From Phaeosphaeria sp. MPI-PUGE-AT-0046c (lineage: Eukaryota > Ascomycota > Dothideomycetes > Pleosporales > Phaeosphaeriaceae): a stretch of 64,000 nucleotides of DNA. The stretch's first letter is position 1, and the number at the start of each line of letters is the position of its first letter. The stretch is from positions 868,001 to 932,000 of the forward strand of contig JAGTJN010000021.1 of assembly GCA_020747045.1 (NCBI GenBank), written 5' to 3'. Positions 32,700 to 44,934 of this stretch are shown one piece after another. Position numbers and translations under genes: made by a program. The notes beneath the pieces were generated by a model that was given only the letters and a program-made list of their open reading frames with translations, made no database searches and was not told the DNA's origin.

Positions 32700-34235
32700 T
32701 TAGTCTGGTCCCCTTGAGTCCTCAGTGTCCGGGAAAGTGTGCATGTAGTCCTGCAATACATCCACCAAATCCGCTTGTACCTTTGTGCGACTTTCTTTGC
32801 GCATTTTTTCAGTATTCTTCTGCTTCTTCTCGACCCCAACAGCTCGTCGGTGTGTGCGGCTCTTCACGTGCTGTTGCCAGTCATTCTCCGTAACGGCGAC
32901 CATGCCGCAAGTTTCGCAAGTTCTTTTCTGCCAAAGATCAGGGCGCTGTCCAAGATCGTAATTGCGTTTGGGAACGAGCATCTCGGCCGCGGCCGCTGAA
33001 AGCGATGAAGGTGCTGGAAGATTTTGGCCAGATAAAAATTGTTCAGCAACTTGCAAAGCTGGCTGCACCACATTCGAGCTCCACGCTGATATGTCTGTGC
33101 CGTCAAATAAGAAGACGTTGTCTTGCTGAGATGCTTCGATGAAAGCATTGAGAAGCTTTATTTGGATCCATTTGAGCTGCCGATTTGCGTATTGCCTGGT
33201 AGCTGCTTGTGTCTTCTCAATACCCTCAGTTTTCAATAACGTGAGCTCCTTCTCCGACTTGCTTTCCTGAGCAAGTGCTTGTTGGTATTTTGCGAACTCT
33301 TTGTACCCGATCGATACCCAAATGCCTCGACTTTCGTCCACAGCCTGTCCTTCGGCCTCGCGTCCCTTTTTGAAGTTTGCAAGGCTGTCTACCTCTTGCA
33401 AGAGTCCTTTAGCAAGCATCTTTTCGACACGCCCATCGAGTCGCGAGTAAAGATTGTCTTTTCTGGCGTGGACCCAGAATACTAGTGTCTGGAAGCGCAT
33501 GCCTGTGCTGTCTTCATCTATGTTTTCGGGCGAGTCGATTGGAGACTGGCCCTTTTTCAACCGTTGCTCGGCATAAACCTGAGAGGCAGGCTTACCAGTC
33601 TTGAGAAAGATTCCCAGGGATCGTTGTATCTTCCGCCTCTCGTTTGGATGCCAGCGATCCGCCATAACCGGGTCGACCTCCCTAAGTTTGGCATGAATGA
33701 TTTCTGTGGCCTTCTCCAGGATTGGGTAGCGCTCGCTTTCATTGCTAGGCTCCAAAGATTTCTCCGTCGAAAGTGCGTCATGAAACAAAAGTGACTGCGT
33801 GTAGTAATGAGTTCCGCCAACTAAAATTGGGATCTTGCCACGATTGCGTATCTCTCCAATCTACTCAAGGTCAATACAATGACTACAGTCGCTTGAATCA
33901 TGCATACCGTGCTCAAAGCATTGCTTACGAACTTCCCTACCGTCCATGTCTCCTCCTGCAAGCCGATGCGGCCAAGGAGGTGGTGTGGGACACCTTTCAT
34001 CTCCTCTGCGCTGATCTTATTGGTGATGATCGGTAGACCCTCATACAGCTGCATAGCGTCTCCATTGATTATTTCACCGTTGAATCTTCGCGCTATTTCA
34101 ACAGCCAACTACTCTTGTCTGATCAATGAAAGCTTGAAGTGCGATATATTTTTGTGGGCATACATCTGATTTACCAGTTCCCGTGGCACCCACAACAGCG
34201 ATCAGCGGCCGAGGTGGTGCTTGCGCCATCCTCAT
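32700..34235 (-). CDS. MOD5: tRNA dimethylallyltransferase with C2H2 zinc finger
   Basis: Exons 34235-34164, 34108-33929 and 33860-32700 give 470 residues (the second Met at 34229 is an alternative start). The P-loop GATGTGKSD is at 16-24, interrupted by the first intron directly after the Asp. INGDAMQLYEGLPIITNK and LVGGTHYYTQ are the DMAPP/tRNA-binding landmarks of the MiaA/Mod5 family. Near the C-terminus, CETCG...H...H (about 399-421) forms the matrin-type zinc finger of eukaryotic members. The enzyme puts an isopentenyl group on A37 of tRNAs that read UNN codons, in cytosol, nucleus or mitochondria. Introns of 55 and 68 nt. Confidence 0.92.
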
Positions 34236-34657
34236 ATACGTGCTGAAGTATCTCAGGGGCAGAGGCATGCATATGTGTGATATGCTGACCTACTGAAGGT
34301 TGCGTGCGGCGAAAATGCCAAACTACGAATTCGCACCTTGCCGCTTTGGGTTTGGTCGATGAGCTACGAAGTGCGGCCTTCTTCTGGTAACGCAACGCAT
34401 GGGAACATTCTCCGTCACTCGAAATCATACCTAGCGACAGAGCTGATGGAATTCCGTTTTGTTCATCTCGAAAATCATAGTGACCCTCAACAATCGTGGA
34501 TGGCCCGTTGAGCGCGAAACCATACATGTTATCACGGTAACGGAAGGCACCGCATAGAAACATTTGGAAGGCTCATTGGTCGTTCATGTACACTTCATTG
34601 TTCGATTTGAATATATTTACTGAAAGCTTCGTCTGCCACAAAGTCGTCATGCCATGG
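34236..34657. other. Intergenic, MOD5 promoter side
   Basis: 422 bases between the MOD5 start and the secreted-protein stop. A minus-strand open frame runs through here in another frame and has no recognisable protein. Nothing else seen. Confidence 0.45.
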
Positions 34658-34998
34658 CTAAGCGCCCTCGCCAGTGAGCCTGCAGCGAGGTCGGCCCCTC
34701 TCCAGGGTGTTGGCGTCGCATGTCAGGCGGTTGTCCTCAATACAAGTCAAAGCACCACCACCTATAAAGATCGTCAGTTCCTAGTCACAAGTGGCCATAG
34801 TACCATATACTCACAGCCATTGGCTCCGGAAGGAACACATCGACCGCTTTGGCCATTGACATTGCAAACGTCCTGCTTCAGACTTGTGTTGGGTGTGCAG
34901 CATGCGCCGTTGGGGACAGGGCGGCCGGCGTTCTGAGGAGATGGTGCTGCGAAAGCGAGAGACGCAAGAGAAAGAGCGACGGCGAGAGTGAACTTCAT
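34658..34998 (-). CDS. Small secreted cysteine-rich protein (effector-like)
   Basis: Exons 34998-34815 and 34761-34658, joined over a 53-nt GTGAGT...TTATAG intron, give 95 residues. A strong signal peptide (about 1-17, AFA|AP cleavage) is followed by a mature chain of about 78 residues with eight cysteines at 33, 34, 45, 54, 62, 68, 76 and 88, one adjacent pair first. This is the profile of apoplastic fungal effectors or antimicrobial peptides stabilised by four disulfides. No known family is recognised. Without the intron the frame would end in a different tail lacking the last three Cys, which supports the splice. A TATA box lies about 145 bases upstream. Confidence 0.8.
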
Positions 34999-35140
34999 TT
35001 TGCTGATTTAATTGGGAATGGATAGTGAAGGTTGAAAATTATCGTATGTTGCTGTAAAAACCCGAGCCTGCGGAAAAGAAGTGGATAGACGGAGGACGAA
35101 GATGTGGTGATACTGTCTACAACGCGTAAGCATGCAACCC

Positions 35141-35147
35141 TTTATAC
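35141..35147 (-). promoter_or_regulatory. TATA box of the secreted-protein gene
   Basis: TATAAAG on the minus strand, about 145 bases before the ATG at 34998. The distance and direction suit a fungal core promoter of a strongly regulated gene. Confidence 0.45.
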
Positions 35148-38100
35148 TTAAAAACAGCGTCTTCACGATCCTGCGCGGTTATCGACATCACAGCGATGTT
35201 TACAATGCGCATAACGTCTCAGGCGCTGGTGGCTAGCCTGGAACAGTTGTTCTGCGGGTGTGCACACCTCGCGACGGTGAAGCAGTTCCTCACGATGCGA
35301 AGATCATACATGCATTGAGGCACGCCTTCCGAATCGAGTGGCATTTTTGGCGGGCGTTGACTGACGTTGGTTAGCTCTGCCGGCGCACGGAAGGTTTTGG
35401 TGTTTCAGACTGTTCCACGGCACCTTTCAAACATAGCGCGATACATTGGCGCCAGGAACGTGGCCGAGCTATCCGTCCACACAGCCAGGACTGGTGTCGC
35501 ACAACAAGCAGAAGGGCAAGAATAACCTGCGCAAGTTTCCAAACGCATAAATATTACTTGTGGAACATCTACCAGCTCTTGTATGGTAAAATTACGGAGG
35601 ATGGACAGCATCATTGTCCTGCAACAGTCTGCCTGGCCTTCCAGTGCATCTCCTCTCCAGGGCGGTGCCATGGCATCCAACACAGAAGCTGACACACTTT
35701 GCTGACTCGGTGCTGTCTTCAGTTCCGTTCTACGTCGAAGAATGAGCCTACACATGTGAGATGCTTTAGCTGCGTTCATGTTGAACGAGGCGACGTAAGT
35801 TTGTCTATGGTGACACAAGTTCAATCACAAGATATACCGAAATATCACACAATAAAACATCACTGGAAGCGTTCAGAATGCCCAAGAGCTGTAATCGATC
35901 TCCTCGAAGTTGGAACAAAATTTCGAGATTTCGCGTCAAAGTCAATAGCTATTCTTCACAAGAGTGTGCGCACAAGCATAAACTTCACGCAAACAAGAGA
36001 TGAGGGAAATAAGAGAGTCTTCTCTCCACGACTAGTAGCTTGGATAGGTGCCGATCCACAAAATCGAGAGCTGAATCGCATGACGATGGACTTCGGAGAG
36101 TCTGCGACTTTGAAGCACACAAAGGCCAAAGGTCAAAGGCCGGCGTGCCAATCGAAATTGGAGCAAAGCCATTGAGGCACTCGTGAAGACCGTAAAGTGT
36201 AAATTTCGAAGCCGAGGCAAGTGTAGAATACCGCTCGCATCCGCCACCTGACCCTTTCCCACATCACCATCGTGACCAAAATGATATGTGTTGGAATGCC
36301 CGCAGTTGTAGCATCATGCAGCATGCATGTCGCTGGGATCGTGCCTGGATGCGGGGAACCTCGTCAGTGCCCTGCAAGGCGCTTTTTAGATCCGCACTAC
36401 GCTCGGGAATCTTGCTCTAAACGAAATAACATCAGAGCACGAGGGCGATCTTATATTTTCCGATCCATACTGGCATTCGATATGAAGAGAACTAGGATGC
36501 TGCAAGCGGTAAATCATCGTAGTGAGCGGGCTGTAATATCGCGGCAACCCTGCTCCTCACATAATACCGAGGCTCTTAAGAACTGGAGGGGTGCCAGACT
36601 ACACATCTTGAGTAGATTGGACGTATTCGAAGCTTACTATTGTGATGCGTTGCCGAGGGCATTTTGAGAGCATGAGGAGCAGCCAGTTGTGGTGCTCCTG
36701 ACTCGAGAACTTGCAATGTGGCTGTTACCACCGAACAGATGTTGTCGACCAGGGTTCCATATTTGGCGCATGGTAGGTTGCTGTAGCATCTATGCCAGGT
36801 GCAGTCTGGATGCTTATACCTCCGGGCAAGTTTGTTCGCGATATCTGCCTCGCAAATGTTCGTCAGACAAGGTCTAGGATAAATTTCAAAGACTGATAGT
36901 GTCCGTTCTAGCCGACTGATGCGGTGATTCAATACAGGCACCGTGCAAAGTCAGATGATTCCTTTCACGAAGAGAATGACTCTGTAGTGTGAAGCTCGGG
37001 ATTTCTACAGCATATGACAAACGCAATCGATGCTTCTTATTCGTTGCCTGCTGAGTTGTCCTGACGGTGAAGTTACGATCGTCGACATGACTCGCACATG
37101 ACTCGAATTACCATAAAAAGCAGTACCTTCCAATCGTCTTGAATCAAGGTACGATGAGCTCAGATAGCTAAGCAGTCATATCGGCCAACTTGTGCATCTT
37201 GTCGCCTACGAAAGCCAGCAGAGGCTTCCGTCATTTTCAGAAGTTGAAACTGACAAGAGCAGCTCAACGTCAACGTGTGACGATTGCTTTTGTGGGGGAC
37301 GTGCACTAACGCTGTGTTTGGTGTGGCTGCATGACAACCTTGACAAATGTCAAACATCCACACTTCATATTCATGCCGAGGTTGAGGTACTTCACAGCTC
37401 CGTGATGGCAAGTTCATGGTGTAGTATCTCGTGCGTTGCACCGTATCCTCGTTGGCCTTACAGTGCAAAGAAAGAGTGGCGTATGCGGGGTCGAACGTTG
37501 TCGTCGAACTCCTACCCTTCGAGGACGCAATCCGAGCTTAAACCCGGATGCATGCAGGTCAGCACATGGGTAGCCCTACGCACGGACAACGCGGATCAGC
37601 TATCTCGATGGGCCAGGGCGACGTGCCGTCGATTCCTTGTATTTTGGAAAAGGAACGAATCATCGTTCGTATCGTAAATGTGGTGCCGAGGGTAGAGAAC
37701 AACTACACGCCAAGTATCTCCGTCAGGCGCTCAGTCGGGATGGCCATCTCCACTCTCAGCCCACAGTTTCAACATGGCGTTTCGGCAGTGCCCCACTGAC
37801 ACGCTGCGCATTGAGCACGGCTCCCGCTGAAGCTTGGACAGATGTGAGGCGCACCACCCTACTACGTAGTACTTGCCTTGCACCTGCCATATCGCCCCAT
37901 CTCACGAGCACATGACCCGGAGTCATTGCTGTGTACATGCATGATCGGATCTTGGTGCATGTGCCGGATCTTGCAGCTACTTGTCAACTTCCACTTCGGA
38001 TTCGCATCCGTGCTTAACTCACGGCATCGCAATCTCGTTGTGGTAGGAATAAGCAAACACCCCTCCATCCTGAGGCTACGGGTTCTGAAGGGCGGTATCA

Positions 38101-38624
38101 TGCCTTACAAAACGCCCAGGGGTATAAATTGAAAGAACAGCCACACGCCAATCACGCCGAAGAGCCAAGTACCGCTGCCGAGGAAGTTCTTATGCCAGCT
38201 TCCAAAAAAGCAACTACTGCGTTCGAGGACGTCTTACACCTGCCACGCCGGATTGATCCTTCCATGATCACCTCGCGAGCCCCGCCGATGCATCCACCCA
38301 CGCCAAGTCCTTAGTTGCGCCCCAACATCTGACTTCTCGAGTGCTCAAATTAAACACCCTTCAAGCCACTAACAAATGGTGGGACCGTTACTGAAACGGG
38401 TATGCATGGAGCAAGCCTGCAAGCCACACCTACATTTACACCGTTCCGCTGGGATATCGCTGAACGAGGAGAAGCAAAAAATGATGTCAGCTTGCAAGAA
38501 ATTGAATGTGACGAGAAGGCTGTACCCTGACATCCGCATGCTGGAGAGAAACAAAGTTTTGGTCTAGGCGGAGAGTGGCGTCACTCAGGCATGGCGTGCA
38601 CGGTAGGGAAAGTAGAAGCAAAGG
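35148..38624. other. Gene-poor stretch of 3.5 kb
   Basis: The longest stretch without a recognisable gene. Open frames of up to about 160 codons occur on both strands (for example 35405-35824 minus with a CAGYSCPSACC segment, 35699-36175 plus, 37192-37677 plus) but none shows a known fold, a signal peptide or consistent splice partners. No terminal repeats or transposase motif seen. It may be old repeat or relic DNA. Confidence 0.45.
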
Positions 38625-38630
38625 GTATAA
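38625..38630 (+). promoter_or_regulatory. TATA box of the cutinase gene
   Basis: GTATAA in GGGTATAAGTA, about 125 bases before the cutinase ATG, followed by a CT-rich stretch near the likely transcription start, as in highly inducible fungal genes. Confidence 0.5.
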
Positions 38631-38750
38631 GTACTACAGATTTCCCCACGACACGAAGAGTATCTGCGGACCTCAATATCAAGGACACTCCCCTCCTTTC
38701 ACTCACTTCACTTTGATCGCTCTACTCAATATCTCTTCAACAAGCCCAAC

Positions 38751-39571
38751 ATGAAGTACTTTACTATCTCTCTCCTTGCTGCTTTGGCTGCCGCATCACC
38801 CATCGCGGTTCCTGAGGCCTCCGGTGCCGAGATCTCCGGTGCTGAGCTCGAGAGCCTCGTAGAGCGCCAAATCTTTGGTGGATCTGATGACGAGCTTGAG
38901 AAGGGAAGCTCAAGCGCTTGCCCCAAAGCTATTCTGGTCTTTGCGCGTGGAAGCACTGAGACTGGTACCTTGGTACGTTAGCCGCTGAGAAATATACACA
39001 ACTGGCAAAGGAGCTAATATAAATTGTAGGGAACCCTTGGTCGCCCTCTTGGTGATGCTCTCGAGCGCAAGTACGGTGCCAAAGATGTCTGGGTCCAGGG
39101 TGTCGGTGGTCCATACGACGCCACTATCGGAGGCAACCTTCTCCCCCGTGGCTCCACTCCCGCCTCTATTGCAGAGATGGTCCGTCTCTTGACCATGGCC
39201 AACACCAAGTGCCCGACCAGCAAGGTCGTTGCTGGTGGTTACTCGTACGTCTTGCCCCTTCTTACAAGCCATTACTCCAATCATCCTAACAACCCTGTAG
39301 TCAGGGTGCCGCTCTCGCTGCCGCTGCCGTTAGCGATTCCACCGCCGCTGTTCGCGACCAGATCGTCGGCACCGTCCTCTTCGGCTACACTAAGAACCTC
39401 CAGAACCGCGGCGCCATTCCCAACTACCCATCTAACAAGCTCAAGGTCTTCTGCAACACTGGAGATCTTGTCTGCACTGGTACTCTTACTATCACTGTGG
39501 CTCATTTGACCTACGGCGATGATGCTCGAAGTGCGGCACCGCAATTCTTGATCAGCAAGATTGGTAACTAA
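38751..39571 (+). CDS. Secreted cutinase (CE5)
   Basis: Exons 38751-38972, 39030-39244 and 39301-39571 give 235 residues, a usual cutinase length. The signal peptide covers about 1-16, followed by a short propeptide. The alpha/beta-hydrolase triad is S146 in GYSQG (the Ser codon spans intron 2), D201 in CNTGDLVC and H214 in VAHLTYGDD. The oxyanion region FARGSTETGTLG is typical, and Cys57/Cys204-type disulfide partners are present. Cutinases hydrolyse plant cuticle polyester outside the cell, which fits a plant-associated fungus. Introns of 57 and 56 nt with TA-rich 3' ends. Confidence 0.95.
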
Positions 39572-40837
39572 GAGGATCAATTGGTTCGAAGATGATCTGC
39601 GGATACGGACTGGATCTGGGATCTGAGATGTCGGGATAACGATGAAACTGAAATGATGGATTATGTTGGGCTTCAATTCTGTATATATTTTTCTCTTATG
39701 ACAGTTATATTCCTTCTTCTGCAACTTAATGTAGGCCAGTGATGTTTTTCTCATGTTTGATATCGTGCATCTTGTAATACAAAAGAATGGTGGCACCAGC
39801 CTCGGGAAGTTGTAGAAAGTATGGAGATCGAGTTGACTATAGCTTCTTCTCTCTGATGAGTGACGAACTTGAAGCAAATGCTGGAGTCTCACGTGATATA
39901 TCAGATGGGGCTGAGGTAGCGAAGCTCTCTTCAATCGGGAACATGCCAATAGTGATTTTTCAAATGTCAGCAGTGAATTATCTGAATACAGGATGATAAG
40001 GACTGGAAGTTATGGTCCGTAAAGGCCTAGGTTAGATTCCCTAAACCATCCTCTCTACTGGCTACCGTGCGCTACGATGTCCATTGACTGTTCTCCAACT
40101 CATGTGCATTGATAGACTTTCCAAGGTGTCTCCCTCCTGCGATTGGTACAACAAAGTATGTATCGAAACGAGATATCACTTGCGGACGATGAACCGTAGT
40201 CGTAGTGAATGTCGATTGTGTGAACGGTTTGCGCCCTAAAACCCAGCGTTCACACAATCTCAAGAGGATCTGAGACTGGCGTCCATATCCATGGACAGCT
40301 TCTGATGTTCGCGTGAGTTAAATTAGGACTCGAGAGGTAAGATAAATATTGTACGGTGCGGATGATGGAAGGTAGGTCGAGTTCAATACCATGACTTCAC
40401 TCAAGCCAACCAATGACCTAGTCTGCTTTGGTATAAATCATGCCCAATTGTGCAACTTTGTGGTTCCTCTCCAGGATAGACAATTGGTCAATGCAGAGAG
40501 TGTCGATCCAGAAGTGGCGCCTTCGCCTCGCTTATCTCTTGCGCGCGACTCTCAGAAAGTCCGGCGGCTCACACTGGCAGGAGATACAAGTAAACACCAC
40601 GAACTCACAGCGATATAAATTGATAGTGCATACATTCTGGAAGCACGTAGCGAGCTTTAGAGGTATCACACCAACGGTCGTGACTCGTAAGACCACATGC
40701 GCACTTGCAAACGCGCAAGACTACACACATAGCTCGCATTCTTGAGTATATATGCCCAAACAATTTCAGGAAAGAATTGGCAAGTATGACCATCTATCAA
40801 GAGTGTGCTGAAGAAATTGATCATCCACGTACAGCGA
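39572..40837. other. Convergent intergenic, cutinase to DUF1996 gene
   Basis: 1.27 kb between two gene ends. The first 200 bases are AT-rich cutinase 3' sequence. No reading frame, repeat or RNA gene is supported in the rest. Confidence 0.5.
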
Positions 40838-42075
40838 CTAGAATGGCATCCGGTTCCCAGGGAGCACATCCAACCCTAGATCAACATTAGCTAAAGCTAC
40901 AATAGGAAGCTAGAAAGAGCCCCAAACTTACAATCGTCGACATCTTCATCAACAGTTTTCGGTAAGGTACACTTCATCGCCTCGTTGGTTTCCTGGTACT
41001 TCAATTCCTTGCAAACATCGCCTGTACAGCGACTATCCATGGCCCGTTGTAACGAGTCGTCTTTCCACCCAAAGACGTAATCTCCGTGTTGAGAGAAGCC
41101 CGTCCTAGATATGTATCAGCATGTATTCTTCGCCTGAGTATAGCATATGTCTATGGAGGAACAACTTACTGATCACCCGTACTCCAAACGAAAGGCTGCG
41201 ACCCATTCTCAGGCCACAGCTCACGATCATTGAACACCCTCGTCTACACCAGTTGTAAGCCGCCTCATCCGCAAAAGCGTACAATCCTCACGACCACCGA
41301 CAAAAAAAGGAGGACAAATACTTACATCCCACATAACCTCATACATAACCTGCGGAACCACCACCGGATGACTTTCCGGACACTTCCCCGTCGGCCCAAC
41401 ATCCGCCACATCCCACCCTTCCGCATATCTTAAATGGCTTCTATGATCCGGACTGTCCAAATTGACTCCATCCCAACACGTCGGGAATGTAATCACGCTC
41501 CTAATCCCACCTTCACACATCTTGGTTGGGAACTCCTCGCCATCAGGCTTTCCGCAGTTGATGTTACTGGCATCTCCAGTCTTGGGCATGCACCGATGGC
41601 ACACTTTGCGCGCTGAGCCAGGAGTAATGGCACCGGCGTCACCGGCTAGCATGCGGAAGCCAGGCTTGAATGCGGTGACGTGCGTTTTGTTCGCTGCGTC
41701 GGGGATGTAGTAGACCGTAATGCCTCCTGAGCCCTTCAAGCCATCGGACTCGAATTGCGGGACCCGTTTGTACGTGCCGTTGCGTGCCCGGAAGTACATC
41801 ACTGCCGTCCAGTAGTTTGAGAAGTCCTCCGCGAAGGTGCAGGATGTGCAGGTTGAGACAGACGGGAGATCATGCGTGAGGGAGGCGTTAAAGGAGTTGC
41901 CGCCGACAATTTGGTGGAGGTGGGGAGAGGGGATAAGAGATGGCGAAACGAGGGGATCGAGGCGATCGATCACGAGTTGGGAGCATTGGAAGCGGAGCAT
42001 GGGAGGGATGGTGAAATTGAAGGATTGGGAGGAGACGCGAGGAGCGAGAAACAGGGAGAGAAGGAGGGAATACAT
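40838..42075 (-). CDS. Secreted DUF1996-domain protein
   Basis: Four exons (42075-41326, 41243-41170, 41104-40932, 40875-40838) give 344 residues; introns of 82, 65 and 56 nt. The signal peptide (about 1-16) leads into FTIPPMLRFQCSQLVIDRLD, the typical DUF1996 start, and HLHQIVGGNSFN follows. Later family landmarks are CTSCTFAEDFSNYWTAVMYF, VITFPTCWDGVNLDSPDHRS and, across the introns, GFSQHGDYVFGWKDDSLQRA. Many conserved Cys, several in pairs, suit an extracellular protein. The function of the family is not settled; carbohydrate or wall binding is guessed from secretion. The last exon encodes only about 12 residues. Confidence 0.9.
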
Positions 42076-42864
42076 GGTGGAAGATAGTACGCGAAAAGAA
42101 AGGCAGATGTGCTCAAACTTTGACCCAAGCTGTGAATTTTGGAGTCTTTGGACTCGAGTTATGTGGTATTGTGACTATTTCCGCGACTGGAAGCCATGTG
42201 TCCCACTGTGTCGGATCCAATATCTCCATATTGAGGTAGCCAGGTGGGGGCTTCGGGAGTTGACTCTGCGGGCCTATCCGCGCCTCGTGCGACAGAAAGA
42301 CCCAGCCCACCATCCCAATTTACATTGTGGTCCACTGACCGATGACTGGAGCGGTAGTGGGGCTCTTGCTGATATGGAAATGCGCCATCAAGTCAGCGAT
42401 CAGCCTTGACCTCGTGTAACACAACGTCCAAAGTACATACCTAACGCTGCCTATTTCCATCCTCTTCAGCAGATATTCTAGCGTACTGATTGAATTTAAG
42501 GTCTTCAGCAGCTCCCACCTTTGGCTGGGGCAATTTCCGTCTGATGCGTTCTGAGGATATCTACAACACGTGATGAGAAAGGAAACTGACCAGCGCAGAG
42601 TGGAAAGTCTGCCTCGACTTAGTCGCAAGAATCCAGCCAGACGCCTGTACGTTGAACCAAAAAACTAGTCGCCTGACTACGCACTGACGGCATTGAAGGC
42701 GGCTCTATCGAGGGCAAGGAGACGCTGTACATTGAAGTGGACTCTGCTGCTGTCGTTACTCGTAAACTATCATATAACTAAAGCTAAGAAGAATAACTGA
42801 TATTCCTTTCAAATCCCTCATTTAGTAATGAGATCGACGTTGAAAAATAAGAGAAAAGGAACGT
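42076..42864. other. Intergenic, DUF1996 promoter side
   Basis: 789 bases between two minus-strand genes. Reading frames on either strand are short and without protein character. No motif stands out. Confidence 0.5.
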
Positions 42865-44934
42865 CTACCACAAATGGACAACACATTTGCGTGCGCGGCT
42901 ATACCATGCGTTATTTGACATTCGAAAAGGATTTCCTTGTCTTCGCGCTACCAGCTCCTCAAGATTGCGGTCACCTTCATTCTCTATAACTTCGACATGT
43001 ACGGGAAGAACAACCACATGTTGTGATAATTGTCCTAAGAACACCATGGTCACCTTGCTTGCCGACGCTTGACACCCAATTTCCTCATGCGCAGGCACCA
43101 AATACACAGGAGTCGACGTTTGTGCGGCATGGGAATTGGGCTCTAATACAGCAATTTCCGTAACGTCTGAGTTGAATGTTGATGAAGTTGTCTGAGGCGA
43201 AAAGAACGTGTTGGCGAAGGTGGCTATGGTCGAGTTGAAGGTGACTACTTGATCCATATCGATATTGACAGTACCCAGAAGCTTCCATGGCAAAGATTTA
43301 GTTTCAGCTGCGAGCCCAGAGACTTTTGAAAGATTAGCGGCAGTGTCGTTGTCCATCCAACATAGAATGTCTTGGATGGATCGTTCCAGTGATTTCTCTG
43401 AAGCTAAATTACTCGGCCATTTCTGCTCCGGAATATCATGTCGGTACTCAGATTTTGTATTGCTGCCCTTGAAGTACACTGAGCAGCGAGGCCATATATC
43501 ATTGACACCTGAACCCGCGAAGGCAAATGGCCAAGTTGACAATGAGTCAGTGGAGCTTTGTCCGCCTTGCTCGCGATGTGGATGATGCCATCCGGCCCAG
43601 CTCCAGGAAGGAAAGCCTGGGCGCCTTTGGATTTGTGCATAACTACTCCAACACATCGAATATCGGAAGAGACTATGCGGGTGACCCCATGCAAAAGGGC
43701 CAAGGAGAGGTGAAAGCGCATTAGCCATGCCTTCGAAAGCCCGCAAGATGTCTTCGGGATATGTGAGCTTTCTACCTACGTAGAGTGAGGCTATTCTCAC
43801 ATAGCTGAGTTCTGCTCGTCTTTTATCAGCCGCCGTGAAAGATTGTCCTGGCTTCACCCTGGGCAATGGCGGCATCGACACTGGGTGGGGCTGTAGCAAT
43901 TTACCATCCAACGCCTCCACGAAGTGGCCCTCGTAACACGACAAAAAGATTTCCTGAGAGGTGAATACAAGTCGCCTACGAGACAACGCAGCCTCTTGCA
44001 TGGTCCAAGACCGTTCAGCCCAGATAGAGTTCCGCACTCGGGGCTCGACGGCATCAAAACAATGTGGGACTACCGCAAACGGTCTATGATCGATCATTAC
44101 TTTCGATGGGAATGATGGCCGAGGTTGTATTGAGGGTATGCCGGACGCGCAATCATGTCCCGCCGCTACAACGATGGCAATGTATGCGTCGTGATAGATA
44201 TTATGCATTTGTGCTATTTGCTCAGCGGCATGACTTGAATCTTGTACCAAGCAGAGCGAGTCGACCCAAAGATATTGGAGTCCAAGTAATCGACAAAGAT
44301 GCATCGCATCCTTGATAGTCTGTGGAATGGCCAGTAAATCGAGACTACCCTTGCGTCGAAGCAGCTCAACATTATCAGACATGAGTAACGGTTGCTGAAT
44401 GCGTCCCCAAACGTAGCTCAATGCACTGTATCTGCATGCATTTGGTGCTGGAATTACGCAACAGTCCTGGACATCGATGACACGGAGACCAGGTACAGTT
44501 TCCTGTGCTTTTAGGGTGTCGACACAATTGTGAGTTGAGTCGCAGGTGTCCAACCAGCTTCGCACTAACTCATGATCGAAATTTGAATCTTCAATTAGAC
44601 GAGCGGGAGATGCACTACACAAAGGAACAAACGAGTAAGGGCATTGTAATGCTGGGGAGCTGTGGTCCTCACTGACAAAGTCGAAGGTGAGACGATCTAT
44701 TCGTGGTTGCGCCTGGAAAGTAACGCTAACTCCAATCGCAACAGCGTCCCCCATCTGTTCATGACCGGGGGTATTCTCAAAGCTCCACTTCAGTGCTTGA
44801 CACACGGAGCAAGTCGAGTCGGATGGGATAATAGCAGGCTTCCATTGTCGGTTTGTTATGTTCCCAATCTGGTCAAATTGCGACTCGACCTTAAGTTCGG
44901 CGCAAGTACATTTGTATGAGTTTTTCGTCGTCAT
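42865..44934 (-). CDS. HET-domain (heterokaryon incompatibility-like) protein
   Basis: Single exon, 689 residues. The HET domain begins at YSALSYVWG (169-177), continues through AIPQTIKDAMHLCRLLGLQY and LWVDSLCLVQDSS (about 203-235), and ends in the region of SIWAERSWTMQEAALSRRRL. An N-terminal part with Cys pairs (CTC, CSVC) and a C-terminal half of about 350 residues without a recognised domain flank it. HET proteins trigger cell death when unlike nuclei share a cytoplasm and may act in fungal innate immunity; many are lineage-specific. No NLR or partner gene is adjacent. The intact frame suggests a working gene. Confidence 0.92.
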   Translation of the reverse strand: MTTKNSYKCTCAELKVESQFDQIGNITNRQWKPAIIPSDSTCSVCQALKWSFENTPGHEQMGDAVAIGVSVTFQAQPRIDRLTFDFVSEDHSSPALQCPYSFVPLCSASPARLIEDSNFDHELVRSWLDTCDSTHNCVDTLKAQETVPGLRVIDVQDCCVIPAPNACRYSALSYVWGRIQQPLLMSDNVELLRRKGSLDLLAIPQTIKDAMHLCRLLGLQYLWVDSLCLVQDSSHAAEQIAQMHNIYHDAYIAIVVAAGHDCASGIPSIQPRPSFPSKVMIDHRPFAVVPHCFDAVEPRVRNSIWAERSWTMQEAALSRRRLVFTSQEIFLSCYEGHFVEALDGKLLQPHPVSMPPLPRVKPGQSFTAADKRRAELSYVRIASLYVGRKLTYPEDILRAFEGMANALSPLLGPFAWGHPHSLFRYSMCWSSYAQIQRRPGFPSWSWAGWHHPHREQGGQSSTDSLSTWPFAFAGSGVNDIWPRCSVYFKGSNTKSEYRHDIPEQKWPSNLASEKSLERSIQDILCWMDNDTAANLSKVSGLAAETKSLPWKLLGTVNIDMDQVVTFNSTIATFANTFFSPQTTSSTFNSDVTEIAVLEPNSHAAQTSTPVYLVPAHEEIGCQASASKVTMVFLGQLSQHVVVLPVHVEVIENEGDRNLEELVARRQGNPFRMSNNAWYSRARKCVVHLW

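Noticed and set aside
35405..35824. Minus-strand frame with a CAGYSCPSACC segment, considered as a second secreted Cys-rich protein
   Set aside because: No signal peptide and no consistent exon structure could be found.
37192..37677. 161-codon plus-strand frame in the gene desert
   Set aside because: No protein-like composition, no known motif, no splice partners.
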